From NCBI GenBank assembly GCA_900547125.1, contig URFU01000026.1:1-19653 (forward strand): a stretch of DNA of 19,653 nt. Direction: 5' to 3'. A model generated the notes under the pieces. That model saw only the letters and a program-made list of their open reading frames with translations. It had not been told where the DNA came from and searched no databases. A program made the position numbers and the translations under genes. Source of the DNA: an uncultured Collinsella sp. (GTDB taxonomy: Bacteria > Actinomycetota > Coriobacteriia > Coriobacteriales > Coriobacteriaceae). This document shows, piece after piece, positions 7,273 through 14,665 of the stretch. The first letter of the stretch is position 1, and every line of letters begins with the position of its first letter.

Positions 7273-7627
7273 GACTAATTTGAGCTATGTAGCACTCAAT
7301 CACTTTTCAGTATTCGTTGACGATTCGAAGGGGATAACGAATATATCGAGGTTGGCACCCGTTTTTACCGTCTGTGAGTACCGACAAATCGATACTCAAA
7401 ACGTCGTGAGTACATTTTGAGTACCAGTCCGAGCGGCCTCTTGCGGGCGGACGCGATCTGCCGGTCAGCATTAATTAGAAATAAATTGATGGCATTGCTT
7501 CGGTAATTGAAAACACTTTAAAAAATACCAGCAAACAATAATCCCAGCTAAACAGCTTGAGAGATTGCGTGGCTGGTTTGCATGTACCACATACACCACA
7601 ATGCACAAGCATCCATGGCACGCAAAT
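7273..7627. other. Gene-free stretch with TGAGTAC repeats
   Basis: No convincing coding region is seen on either strand between the restriction operon promoter and the guaA terminator, and the stretch is more AT-rich than its flanks. It holds an 8-bp inverted repeat TATTCGTT/AACGAATA (7311-7318 and 7336-7343). It also holds three direct copies of TGAGTAC (7375-7381, 7407-7413, 7418-7424) with one inverted TACTCA (7393-7398). No tRNA, attachment-site duplication or promoter could be assigned with confidence. Confidence 0.5.
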
Positions 7628-7662
7628 AAAAAACGAGGGAGGCCGCATCCGACCTCCCCCGT
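7628..7662 (-). terminator. Rho-independent terminator of guaA
   Basis: On the minus strand, ACGGGGGAGGTC pairs with GGCCTCCCTCGT around a short loop and is followed by TTTTTTATTT. It begins 14 bases after the guaA stop. This is a standard intrinsic terminator. Confidence 0.85.
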
Positions 7663-7675
7663 AAAGGGCTATTTA

Positions 7676-9274
7676 CTATTCCCACTCGATCGTCGCCGGC
7701 GGCTTGGACGTGATGTCGTAGCACACGCGGTTGGCGCCGGGAACCTCGGCCACGATGCGGCCGGAGATGCGGGCCAGCACGTCGTAGGGCAGCTTGGCCC
7801 AGTCGGCGGTCATGGCATCGCTGGACTCAACGGCGCGCAGGATGATCGGGCGCTGGTAGGTGCGCTCGTCGCCCATAACACCGACGGACTTAATGTCGGG
7901 CAGGACCGCAAAGTACTGCCAGCAGCTGTGCTCGGAGTTGCGCTCGCCGGTCTGCTCAAACAGACGCTGGTTGTAGGCGTCGAGCTCCTCGCGCACGATG
8001 GCGTCGGCGTTCTTGAGGATTTCGAGCTTCTCCTTGTCGACCGCACCAATGATGCGGATGGCAAGACCCGGGCCCGGGAAAGGCTGGCGGAACACGATGT
8101 GGCCCGGCAGGCCCAGCGCCAGACCAAGTGCGCGGACCTCGTCCTTAAAGAAGTGGTCGAGCGGCTCAATAAGGTCGAAGTGCACGCCCTCGGGGAACGG
8201 GATCAGGTTGTGATGGCTCTTGATGGTGGCCGTCTTGCCGCCCGTCTTGCGAGCGCCGGACTCGATGATGTCGGGGTAGATGGTGCCCTGAGCCAGGTAC
8301 TTGACCGGCTTGCCATCGGTCTCGAGCTGCTGCGCCACGGCGAAGAACTCTTTCCAGAACTGCGTACCGATGATGCGGCGCTTCTCCTCGGGCTCGGTCA
8401 CGCCGGCCAGAAGCTCGGCATAACGGTCCTCGGCGTGGACGTGGATAAAGTCGACGTCAAACTGCTTGGTGAAGACCTCCTCCACCTGCTCGGGCTCGCC
8501 CTTGCGCAGCAGGCCGTGGTTGATGAACACACAGGTCATCTGCTTGCCCACGGCGCGAGCGCCCAGCGCAGCCACGACGGAGGAGTCGACGCCACCGGAC
8601 AGGGCCAGAATCACGCGGTCGTCGCCGACCTTCTCGCGGAACTCGGCCGTCATGGTCTCGACCAGGTCGTCCATGCTCCAGTTGGGCTCCAGGCCACAGA
8701 TCTCAAACAGGAAGTTGCTCAGCAGCTGCTGACCGTACTCGGAGTGCTTGACCTCGGGGTGGAACTGCGTGGTGAAAATCTTGCGCTCGACGCACTCCAT
8801 GGCGGCAACCGGGCACACGTCGGTGCTGGCGGTAACGGTAAAGCCCTCGGGCACCTCGGACACGGCGTCGCGGTGGCTCATCCACACGGTCTGCTCCATG
8901 GGCGTGGAGTTAAAGAGCTTGGCGCCGGCCGTGCGCGTGATGGTGGCGCGGCCGTACTCGCCCACCTCGGAGTGGCCGACCTTGCCGCCGAGCGTCACGG
9001 CCGTGATCTGATGGCCGTAGCAAAAGCCCAGGACGGGAAGGCCCAGGTCAAAGATGGCAGGATCGATGGACGGAGCGTCCTCGGCATACACAGAAGCCGG
9101 GCCGCCGGAAAGGATGAGCGCAGAGGCGTTCATCTCGCGAATCTCGTCGGCCGAGATGTCGCAGGGGACAATCTCGGAATACACGTTGAGGTCGCGGACG
9201 CGACGGGCAATGAGCTGACCGTACTGCGCACCAAAGTCGAGTACGAGGACCTTTGCGGAAGCCTTTTGATCCAT
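7676..9274 (-). CDS. guaA: GMP synthase (glutamine-hydrolysing)
   Basis: GuaA converts XMP to GMP in purine synthesis in the cytoplasm, using ATP and ammonia released from glutamine. The 532 residues have the class I amidotransferase domain first: nucleophile Cys85 in GFCYGHQ, and His172 with Glu174 in FHPEV. The ATP-pyrophosphatase domain follows with SGGVDSS at about 226-232. The C-terminal dimerisation domain ends in the usual ITSKPPATIEWE. The length is normal for the family. I chose the ATG at 9272-9274 (MDQKASAKVLVLDFG) because it follows GAGGGGG at good spacing; the longer in-frame extension upstream has no family character. It is a single gene with its own terminator, divergent from the asparaginase gene. 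Confidence 0.97.
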   Translation of the reverse strand: MDQKASAKVLVLDFGAQYGQLIARRVRDLNVYSEIVPCDISADEIREMNASALILSGGPASVYAEDAPSIDPAIFDLGLPVLGFCYGHQITAVTLGGKVGHSEVGEYGRATITRTAGAKLFNSTPMEQTVWMSHRDAVSEVPEGFTVTASTDVCPVAAMECVERKIFTTQFHPEVKHSEYGQQLLSNFLFEICGLEPNWSMDDLVETMTAEFREKVGDDRVILALSGGVDSSVVAALGARAVGKQMTCVFINHGLLRKGEPEQVEEVFTKQFDVDFIHVHAEDRYAELLAGVTEPEEKRRIIGTQFWKEFFAVAQQLETDGKPVKYLAQGTIYPDIIESGARKTGGKTATIKSHHNLIPFPEGVHFDLIEPLDHFFKDEVRALGLALGLPGHIVFRQPFPGPGLAIRIIGAVDKEKLEILKNADAIVREELDAYNQRLFEQTGERNSEHSCWQYFAVLPDIKSVGVMGDERTYQRPIILRAVESSDAMTADWAKLPYDVLARISGRIVAEVPGANRVCYDITSKPPATIEWE

Positions 9275-9542
9275 GGTTTCCCCCTCTTGTTGGCGGGGAG
9301 CCGGTGCCCACCCGCGCGAATAAACGAAAATTGCTTTCATAGTGTACACGTTATATGGGGTTTCTCGTCCCTCGCAGCCATCAGTGCACGGCAAACGCAC
9401 GACCAGGGCCCCTATTTGACGGCAATTGAAGTGTTACCAAACGTTACAGATGATGTAATACGTTTGAACATTGGACGCCCTGTGCCACAATACTGCCGAA
9501 CGACTCCGCCTCTGTGGCGGCAAATACGATAGGAATACCAGC

Positions 9543-10556
9543 ATGAAGCGCATCCTTCTCATCGCCACGGGCGGCACCATCGCATCGACCGAGGACGGTA
9601 ACGGCCTCTCCCCCGCCCTGACCGGTGAGGAGCTCGCCCAGAGCGTCCCCGAAATCTCGGGCCTCTGCGAGCTCGACGTCGTGCAGCCCATGAACATCGA
9701 CAGCACCAATATGCGCCCCAGTGACTGGATGCGTATCCGCGACGTCATCGTCGAGGGCTATGCCGACCACGACGGCTTCGTGATTCTGCACGGCACCGAC
9801 ACCATGAGCTACACCGCGGCAGCGCTTTCCTATCTGATTCAGGACAGTCCCAAGCCCATCGTACTCACCGGCTCGCAAAAGCCCATGGGCAACCCCTTTA
9901 CCGACGCCAAGCTCAACCTGTACCAGAGCCTGCTCTATGCGCTCGACGAGCACTCGCACGACGTCTCGATCGTGTTTGGCGGCGTCACCATTGCCGGCAC
10001 GCGCGCCCGCAAGCAGCGCACCATGAGCTTTAACGCGTTCATTAGCGTCAACTATCCGCCCATTGCCTACATCCGCAACGACCGCATTGTGCGCAACGGT
10101 CTTCACGGCACGCACCAGAATGAGAGCCCGGTTCGTTTCTACGACAGTATCGACCCGCGCGTGTTTGTCCTTAAGCTGACGCCCGGCGTGAACCCGGGTA
10201 TCCTGGACGCCCTGGCCGATAGCTACGATGCCGTGATTCTGGAGACCTTTGGCATTGGCGGTATCCCCGAGTTTGGCGAGTCGGGCGAGACATTCCAAGA
10301 GGCGATTTTTCGCTGGGTCGATTCGGGTCGCACCGTCGTTATGACCACGCAAGTCCCCGAAGAGGGCCTCGATCTGGGCGTTTATGAGGTCGGCCGTGCC
10401 TACGCCGACCATCCAGGTATTTTGCGCGGCGACGATATGACCACCGAAACGCTCGTGGCCAAGACCATGTGGGCGCTCGGCCAGTCACGCGATGCGGCCG
10501 AGATTCAGCGCCTGTTTTACAGCCAAGTCAACCACGACCGTATCCCGATGGCGTAG
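9543..10556 (+). CDS. ansA: L-asparaginase, cytoplasmic type I-like
   Basis: The enzyme hydrolyses L-asparagine to aspartate and ammonia. The 337 residues contain both active-site signatures: TGGTIAS at 9-15, with Thr12 the expected nucleophile, and HGTDTMSYTA at 83-92, with the Thr-Asp pair at 85-86. TGSQKPM follows at about 109-115. No signal peptide is present (MKRILLIATGG is the first strand of the fold), which fits the cytoplasmic type rather than the secreted high-affinity type. The ATG at 9543 has AGGA about ten bases upstream; a 24-codon in-frame extension to 9471 is not family-like. The promoter is unclear: TTGAAC near 9465 and CACAAT near 9487 are weak candidates. A hairpin follows the stop. 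The gene is monocistronic. Glutaminase side activity cannot be judged. Confidence 0.93.
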   Translation: MKRILLIATGGTIASTEDGNGLSPALTGEELAQSVPEISGLCELDVVQPMNIDSTNMRPSDWMRIRDVIVEGYADHDGFVILHGTDTMSYTAAALSYLIQDSPKPIVLTGSQKPMGNPFTDAKLNLYQSLLYALDEHSHDVSIVFGGVTIAGTRARKQRTMSFNAFISVNYPPIAYIRNDRIVRNGLHGTHQNESPVRFYDSIDPRVFVLKLTPGVNPGILDALADSYDAVILETFGIGGIPEFGESGETFQEAIFRWVDSGRTVVMTTQVPEEGLDLGVYEVGRAYADHPGILRGDDMTTETLVAKTMWALGQSRDAAEIQRLFYSQVNHDRIPMA

Positions 10557-10562
10557 CTAAAA

Positions 10563-10630
10563 CAAAATCCGCCTCTTTGGGCCTTGTAGGGCACGTGGTA
10601 CCCCTCGGAACGTGCAAAAAGCGGAGTTTT
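10563..10630 (+). terminator. Long imperfect hairpin behind the asparaginase gene
   Basis: AAAATCCGCCTCTTT at 10564-10578 pairs imperfectly with AAAAAGCGGAGTTTT at 10616-10630. A perfect inner 6-bp stem GCACGT/ACGTGC lies between them (10591-10596 and 10610-10615). The outer stem ends in TTTT. It starts within ten bases of the stop codon and is probably the terminator, though the stem is interrupted. Part of it belongs to the inverted-repeat pair at 10611-10638 and 10797-10824. Confidence 0.5.
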
Positions 10631-10824
10631 CAGCATCCGCCCCTTCCGGGAACGTTAAAACCGCTGGCTGTAAATTGCCTTTCGACTCGAAAGACTCGTT
10701 CCGCGCGCTTGTTATTCCTCATATTATTGAATTTTGTGGATAATCCAAAACATTACGCGTCGTATTTGTGGCCCCGGCTGCCGTCAAATTATTGAGGGAT
10801 GCTGAATACTCGCGTTTTTGCACG
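10611..10824. repeat. Inverted-repeat pair of 28 bp around about 158 bp of non-coding DNA
   Basis: The 28 bases at 10611-10638 (CGTGCAAAAAGCGGAG..., ending CAGCATCC) recur at 10797-10824 in reverse orientation with four mismatches. The DNA between has no gene I can support and is relatively AT-rich. This resembles a small palindromic or MITE-like repeat unit, but no target-site duplication was recognised. The gap from 10557 to 10873 otherwise holds only the asparaginase terminator. Confidence 0.45.
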
Positions 10825-10873
10825 CCGCCGTCGGGGGGACCCGTTCAACAAGCGGCAAATCTAGCAAAAAAGG

Positions 10874-11092
10874 CTACTCGATACCCTCGAGAAGTTCTGA
10901 CACCGTCATGCCGAGTGCGGGCGCGATCTTAAATAGAACCTTGAGCGTGAAATTTGCCGTCCCATCTTCGATTCGGTCGAGGTAGGGCCGGCTGATTCCT
11001 GTCGCCACACAAAAATCAACCTTGGAGATACCAAGGTCCCTGCGTGTCTCTTCGACCCGCCTGCCAAGAATCTGTTTCGCACGTTCGTCCAT
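10874..11092 (-). CDS. XRE-family helix-turn-helix regulator, 72 aa
   Basis: This single-domain DNA-binding protein starts MDERAKQILGRRVEETRRDLGISKVDFCVATGISRPYLDRIEDG. The residues GISKVDFCVATGISRPYLDRIE form the helix-turn-helix of the XRE/Cro family. The tail NFTLKVLFKIAPALGMTVSELLEG is the usual fourth and fifth helix. No effector domain follows. It is divergent from the 129-aa gene at 11169, and a 24-bp perfect palindrome lies between them, so it probably represses itself and perhaps its neighbour. No strong ribosome-binding site is visible before the ATG at 11090-11092. The family call is firm; the targets are inferred. Confidence 0.85.
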   Translation of the reverse strand: MDERAKQILGRRVEETRRDLGISKVDFCVATGISRPYLDRIEDGTANFTLKVLFKIAPALGMTVSELLEGIE

Positions 11093-11121
11093 GCAGCCGA
11101 GTTTGAAATGGAGCCGAACAT

Positions 11122-11145
11122 AAACGTAAACTATAGTTTACGTTT
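11122..11145. promoter_or_regulatory. 24-bp perfect palindrome, candidate operator of the XRE regulator
   Basis: The arms are AAACGTAAACTA and its exact reverse complement with no spacer, centred between 11133 and 11134. It lies between divergent genes and contains -10-like TAAACT and TATAGT. TTGAAA at 11103-11108 could serve as a -35 for the rightward gene (18-base spacer to TAAACT). Binding here would control both directions. Confidence 0.55.
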
Positions 11146-11168
11146 TGCCGAATACACAGGAGTTTTCT

Positions 11169-11558
11169 ATGTCGGGTTCTTCGGTCCGCATGTACCGAGC
11201 CACGCCTCGCACAAACAGCGCGCCGCCCAAGCTCGTCGTCGTTGAAGCGGAATGCCTTTCGCCCGATGAGCGCACGGCATTTACATTGCTATCAAGTCGC
11301 GTCGCCGCCGTTTTGGTCCCTTGTCCGGCGCAAGGTGAACTAGCCATCCAATGCCAAGCGCACAGCTGCTCGCTCAATCAGGCTGCCGTAATCGCAACCA
11401 GCCAGCGCGGTCTGCCTCTTCTCTTGGAAGCCGGTATCGCACTCGCCCTTCGCGGTGCCGGATACGAAAACGAGGCCGCCGCCGACATGGTCTTTAAACC
11501 ACGATCGAGCGGCGGCCTCGCAGCAGCCATCGAATTTGCTTGTAGGCTCGTTGCCTAA
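11169..11558 (+). CDS. Unrecognised 129-aa protein, divergent from the XRE regulator
   Basis: I do not recognise this family. The ATG at 11169 follows AGGAG at about eight bases, so the gene looks real; an upstream TTG at 11145 lacks such a site. The N-terminal 25 residues are basic and polar (MSGSSVRMYRATPRTNSAPP). They are followed by an alternating pattern KLVVVEAECLS, VAAVLVPCPAQGELAIQ, QAAVIATSQRG, LPLLLEAGIALALRGAGYE and ADMVFKPRSSGGLAAAIEFACRLV. This suggests a small alpha/beta, Rossmann-like fold with four strands. Four cysteines are scattered with no metal-binding spacing. There is no signal peptide or membrane helix. Its placement opposite an XRE regulator, with a shared palindrome, suggests joint control. 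Confidence 0.7.
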   Translation: MSGSSVRMYRATPRTNSAPPKLVVVEAECLSPDERTAFTLLSSRVAAVLVPCPAQGELAIQCQAHSCSLNQAAVIATSQRGLPLLLEAGIALALRGAGYENEAAADMVFKPRSSGGLAAAIEFACRLVA

Positions 11559-11567
11559 AGGTGCAAC

Positions 11568-11951
11568 CTAAAAGCCGAAGCCAAAGCCCGTTCCGGTAAT
11601 CGCCGAGTACATAAAGTAAACGTTGATCACGTTGAGGAACACACCCGTGATGCAACCGTTGCGCAGATAACGCTCGCACACGATGCGCGCCATGGCGGCG
11701 GAGTCATCATTATTTTTAGCCTGGCGTCCCGCCGTAAAGTATGTCGCCACGCTCAGCAGCAGGTTGAGCACCGGCAGCGCCAGCAACTCGTAGCTCTTGC
11801 CCCAGCGCGTCACCTCGCCGGCGGCGTTAAACTTTGTTGCCACCTCGGGACCAATGTTGGGGATAACACACGCTGCGACCACCAGCGGAATCACCGCAAG
11901 TACGAGCAGCGCAATACCCATGTAGCCAGCTTTTTTGCCATATTTAAACAT
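11568..11951 (-). CDS. DUF1648-type small membrane protein
   Basis: This 127-residue protein has three hydrophobic segments: about 10-30 (GIALLVLAVIPLVVAACVI), about 54-72 (ELLALPVLNLLLSVATYF) and about 99-120 (GCITGVFLNVINVYFMYSAI). Between the first two is PNIGPEVATKFNAAGEVTRWGKSYELLALP. This is the DUF1648 signature, an extracytoplasmic loop with K-F-N-x-x-G-E and R-W-G-K before the next helix. Its biochemical role is unknown. In other bacteria DUF1648 appears in SdpI-like immunity proteins, but here the SdpI domain itself is not evident. The ATG at 11951 has AAGGA about eight bases upstream. The gene starts 11 bases after the ychF stop, so it is probably the second gene of a ychF operon. 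Confidence 0.75.
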   Translation of the reverse strand: MFKYGKKAGYMGIALLVLAVIPLVVAACVIPNIGPEVATKFNAAGEVTRWGKSYELLALPVLNLLLSVATYFTAGRQAKNNDDSAAMARIVCERYLRNGCITGVFLNVINVYFMYSAITGTGFGFGF

Positions 11952-11962
11952 ATGAGTCGTCC

Positions 11963-13039
11963 TTACACGTTAAAGCGGAAGTGCACGACGTCGCCATCGG
12001 CCATGACATAGTCCTTGCCCTCAATACGCAGCTTGCCGGCAGCCTTGGCGCCCTGCTCGCCGCCGAGCTCGATGTAGTCGTCGTAGCCAATGACCTCGGC
12101 CTTAATAAAGCCGCGCTCAAAGTCAGTATGGATAACACCGGCGGCCTGCGGAGCGGTCGCGCCCTGACGCACCGTCCAGGCCTTGACCTCCATCTCGCCA
12201 GCCGTAAAGAACGACTGCAGGCCGAGCAGCTTGTAGGCTGCCTGCGCGAGCACGTCCAGACCGGGCTGCTCCAGGCCCAGGCTCTCCAGGTAGTCGGCGG
12301 CGTCCTCGGGATCGAGCTCGGAAAGCTCTGCCTCGATCTTGGCGCAGATGGGCAGCGGCTTGACGCCATCGATGGGCGCCAGATCGTCGTTAAGCATATC
12401 CTCGTCCACGTTGGCCACATACAGGATGGGCTTCATGGTGAGCAGGAACAGCCCCTTGGCGGCGGCACGCTCCTCATCGGTCATCTCCATGGACGCGGCG
12501 CGCTTGCCCTCGTTGAGCCAAGCGAGCAGGCGCTTGGCGACCTCGAACTTGGGCATGAGCTCCTTGTCGCGCTTGGCCTCCTTCTCGAGCTTAGGCAGCT
12601 GCTTCTCGAGCGTGCCCATGTCGGCCAGGATGAGCTCGGTCATGATGGTGTCGGCATCGCCGGCGGGATCGACGAACTCGCCCGTGCGGCCCACCTCACG
12701 CATGACGTTGGGGTCCTTAAAGTAGCGCACGACCTCGCAGATGGCATCGGTCTCGCGAATGTTGGCCAAGAACTGGTTGCCCAGGCCCTCGCCCTCGTTG
12801 GCACCCTTCACCAGGCCAGCGATGTCGACGAACTCGACCGTAGCCGGCACAATGCGACCCGGGTTGACGATGTCGGCGAGCTTTTGCAGGCGGCTATCGG
12901 GCACGTCGACGATACCCACGTTGGGGTCGATCGTGGCAAACGGGTAGTTGGCGGCAAGGCCGGTCTTTTTGGTAAGCGCGGTGAACAGCGTCGACTTGCC
13001 CACGTTGGGCAGGCCCACGATACCGATGGAAAGGGACAC
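11963..13039 (-). CDS. ychF: Redox-regulated ATPase YchF (Obg-like GTPase family)
   Basis: YchF is a universal ribosome-associated P-loop protein that prefers ATP to GTP. The 358 residues show G1 GLPNVGKS at 9-16, G3 DIAGLVKGA and, in place of the usual NKxD, NVDED in YVANVDED, the altered G4 that explains ATP preference. The middle is a coiled helical insert (TLEKQLPKLEKEAKRDKELMPKFE). The C-terminus is a TGS domain (KAWTVRQGATAPQAAGVIHTDFERGFIKAEV, ending VVHFRFNV). I chose the GTG at 13037-13039 because AAAGGAG lies seven bases before it and it begins SLSIGIVGLPNVGKST as the family does. An in-frame upstream extension is not family-like. A TATACT at 13082-13077 may be its -10 box, without a good -35. 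Confidence 0.95.
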   Translation of the reverse strand: MSLSIGIVGLPNVGKSTLFTALTKKTGLAANYPFATIDPNVGIVDVPDSRLQKLADIVNPGRIVPATVEFVDIAGLVKGANEGEGLGNQFLANIRETDAICEVVRYFKDPNVMREVGRTGEFVDPAGDADTIMTELILADMGTLEKQLPKLEKEAKRDKELMPKFEVAKRLLAWLNEGKRAASMEMTDEERAAAKGLFLLTMKPILYVANVDEDMLNDDLAPIDGVKPLPICAKIEAELSELDPEDAADYLESLGLEQPGLDVLAQAAYKLLGLQSFFTAGEMEVKAWTVRQGATAPQAAGVIHTDFERGFIKAEVIGYDDYIELGGEQGAKAAGKLRIEGKDYVMADGDVVHFRFNV

Positions 13040-13082
13040 GACAGCTCCTTTTGGTACAGGTACTTCAAACCTCATAAGTATA

Positions 13083-13126
13083 GCGCCGCCGCAGCATCCG
13101 GGCGAATCCGGACACCGCGGCGGCGC
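13083..13126 (-). terminator. GC-rich hairpin between the GH4 gene and ychF
   Basis: GCGCCGCCGC at 13083-13092 pairs perfectly with GCGGCGGCGC at 13117-13126, and an inner TCCGG/CCGGA stem forms the tip. It is 40 bases behind the GH4 stop. No U-tract follows on either strand, so it may be a weak or factor-assisted terminator or an mRNA 3'-end protector. Confidence 0.45.
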
Positions 13127-13166
13127 AAATGAAGCAGAGATGCGTGGGAGTTCGAGACAGTAGTCC

Positions 13167-14510
13167 TTACTTAAGCTCGGGCCAGAAATCCTTGTTGGCC
13201 TCGATGAGCTCGTCCAGGATCTGCTTGGCAACGCTCGCCGAAGGAATGGTCTTGGAGAGCGTGAGTGCCTGCCAGAGCTTCTGGTAGCTGCCCTCGACCC
13301 AAGCCTGGACAACGAGTTTCTCGACGGAAACCTGCTGCTCCATCAGGCCCTTCTGGAACTGCGGGATCGGGCCCTGGCAGATCTTCTCAAAGCCGTTGGA
13401 ACCGACGATGCAAGGCACCTCGACCATGGCCGTCGGGTCGAAGTTGGGCACAGCGCCATCGTTGGGGACGATCAGCAGGAAGCGCTCGAGCGTATTCTCG
13501 GCCAGCGCGCAGGCAAGGTCGACGATGTAGTTGGCATGTACATCCGGCTCAAAGCCGCCGTCTTTGGCCGTACCCTTGGCGATGATGTCGCGGCACGCGC
13601 CAAAGACCTTCTTCTCGCGGCCGTCCATAACCTCATTGGCGCGAGTGTAGTTGGGGTCAGACGTCTCGACGACATAGTCCGGGTACAGGTAATACTTGAG
13701 GTAGGTGTTGGGAATCGTCTCGGGATCGACAGCATAGACATCCTTGGCCTTGCCGAAGGTGTGAATCCAGCTCTCCTCGACGTGCTGCTCCTTACCGGCC
13801 TCGTGCTCAATGCCGTCCAAGTAGCCGTTCTTTGCCATGTGCTCCTTGATCTGCGGCATGAGGTCGTTACCCTCCTTGTCGTAGATCTTGCTCCTCCAAC
13901 CAAAGTGGTTGAGGCCGTAGTAGCTATACTGCAGCTCGCGACGATCCTTGATGCCGCACATACGGCTCATCTTATCCATGAGGTCGATCGGCATGTCGCA
14001 GATGTTGATGATGCGGCTGTTGGGGCGCAGCACGCGGCAGGCCTCGGCGACGATGGCCGCGGGGTTGGAGTAGTTGAGCATCCAGGCGTTGGGGCTGTAC
14101 TTCTCCATGTAGTCGAGGATCTCGATGACACCACCGATGGAGCGCATGCCGTAGGCGATACCGCCGGCACCGCAGGTCTCCTGACCAACGCAGCCGTACT
14201 TGAGAGGAATCTTCTCGTCGAGCTCGCGCATAGCGTACAGGCCAACGCGAATGTGAGCAAGCACGAAGTCGGTCCCGGTGAATGCGGTCTCGGGGTCGGT
14301 GGTGTAGCTAAACTCAACCTCGGGGGCGTTCTCGTGGAAGTAGATCTCGCAGGCCTTGGCAACGATCTCCTGGCGCTCGGCGTTGTTGTCATAGAAGGTC
14401 ACCTTGTTGACCGGGAAGCGATCGCGCTCCTCAAGCAGCATCAGGGCGATGCCCGGAGTAAAGGTGGAGCCACCGCCGGCAATGGTCACGGCATAGTTCT
14501 TCTTGGACAT
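13167..14510 (-). CDS. GH4 6-phospho-alpha-glucosidase (NAD+- and metal-dependent)
   Basis: The enzyme cleaves 6-phospho-alpha-glucosides, delivered by a PTS, into glucose 6-phosphate and an aglycone. GH4 enzymes work by an oxidation-elimination mechanism with NAD+ and Mn2+. The 447 residues show the N-terminal nucleotide-binding loop AGGGSTFTPG at 11-20. The CDMP motif at 171-174 is the pattern known for phospho-alpha-glucosidases, whereas phospho-beta-glucosidases have CN-type motifs. His202 in GLNHFGW, with Cys171, is the expected metal ligand. The length is typical of GlvA/MalH-type enzymes. The ATG at 14510 follows AGGAGG at good spacing. It lies downstream of the PTS permease on the same strand, so its substrate comes from that permease. 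Maltose-, sucrose-isomer- or trehalose-type phosphates cannot be distinguished from sequence. Confidence 0.93.
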   Translation of the reverse strand: MSKKNYAVTIAGGGSTFTPGIALMLLEERDRFPVNKVTFYDNNAERQEIVAKACEIYFHENAPEVEFSYTTDPETAFTGTDFVLAHIRVGLYAMRELDEKIPLKYGCVGQETCGAGGIAYGMRSIGGVIEILDYMEKYSPNAWMLNYSNPAAIVAEACRVLRPNSRIINICDMPIDLMDKMSRMCGIKDRRELQYSYYGLNHFGWRSKIYDKEGNDLMPQIKEHMAKNGYLDGIEHEAGKEQHVEESWIHTFGKAKDVYAVDPETIPNTYLKYYLYPDYVVETSDPNYTRANEVMDGREKKVFGACRDIIAKGTAKDGGFEPDVHANYIVDLACALAENTLERFLLIVPNDGAVPNFDPTAMVEVPCIVGSNGFEKICQGPIPQFQKGLMEQQVSVEKLVVQAWVEGSYQKLWQALTLSKTIPSASVAKQILDELIEANKDFWPELK

Positions 14511-14609
14511 GATGTCCTCCTCATTCTGGCCGCTTGCTCAATCCGTCCCCGCACGCGGCCTTGCGCGGTTTGGAATTGTTACCTAGAAGTGGAGTTTTTT
14601 ATCTCTAGA

Positions 14610-14646
14610 ATCGGCCTTGCGGTGCATACCGGCTCGCAAGGCCGAT
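14610..14646 (-). terminator. Perfect 11-bp hairpin between the PTS permease and GH4 genes
   Basis: ATCGGCCTTGC at 14610-14620 pairs exactly with GCAAGGCCGAT at 14636-14646. It starts 20 bases behind the PTS stop. On the minus strand no U-tract follows (TCTAGAGATAAAAAAC). It may be a leaky terminator or an mRNA-stabilising element that sets the permease-to-enzyme ratio. Confidence 0.45.
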
Positions 14647-14665
14647 TGTTTCGATGGACGATGGT

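Noticed and set aside
7375..7424. TGAGTAC repeats as a CRISPR array
   Set aside because: The units are only 7 bp with irregular spacing (25 and 4 bases between direct copies), and no cas genes are present.
7565..9532. Long plus-strand ORF opposite guaA (655 codons)
   Set aside because: It is antisense to a complete guaA; the translation is rich in Gly, His, Leu and Val and has no domain.
9444..10412. Long minus-strand ORF opposite the asparaginase gene
   Set aside because: It is a shadow of the asparaginase gene, whose two active-site signatures are intact on the plus strand.
10639..10796. A coding gene between the 28-bp inverted repeats
   Set aside because: No start codon with a ribosome-binding site and no protein-like frame of useful length; the apparent ORF continuing through 10469-10795 is out of frame with the asparaginase gene.
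13040..13312. N-terminal extension of YchF
   Set aside because: The added residues are Arg/Ser-rich translation of a hairpin region and the GH4 3' end. The GTG at 13039 has a strong ribosome-binding site and the conserved start.
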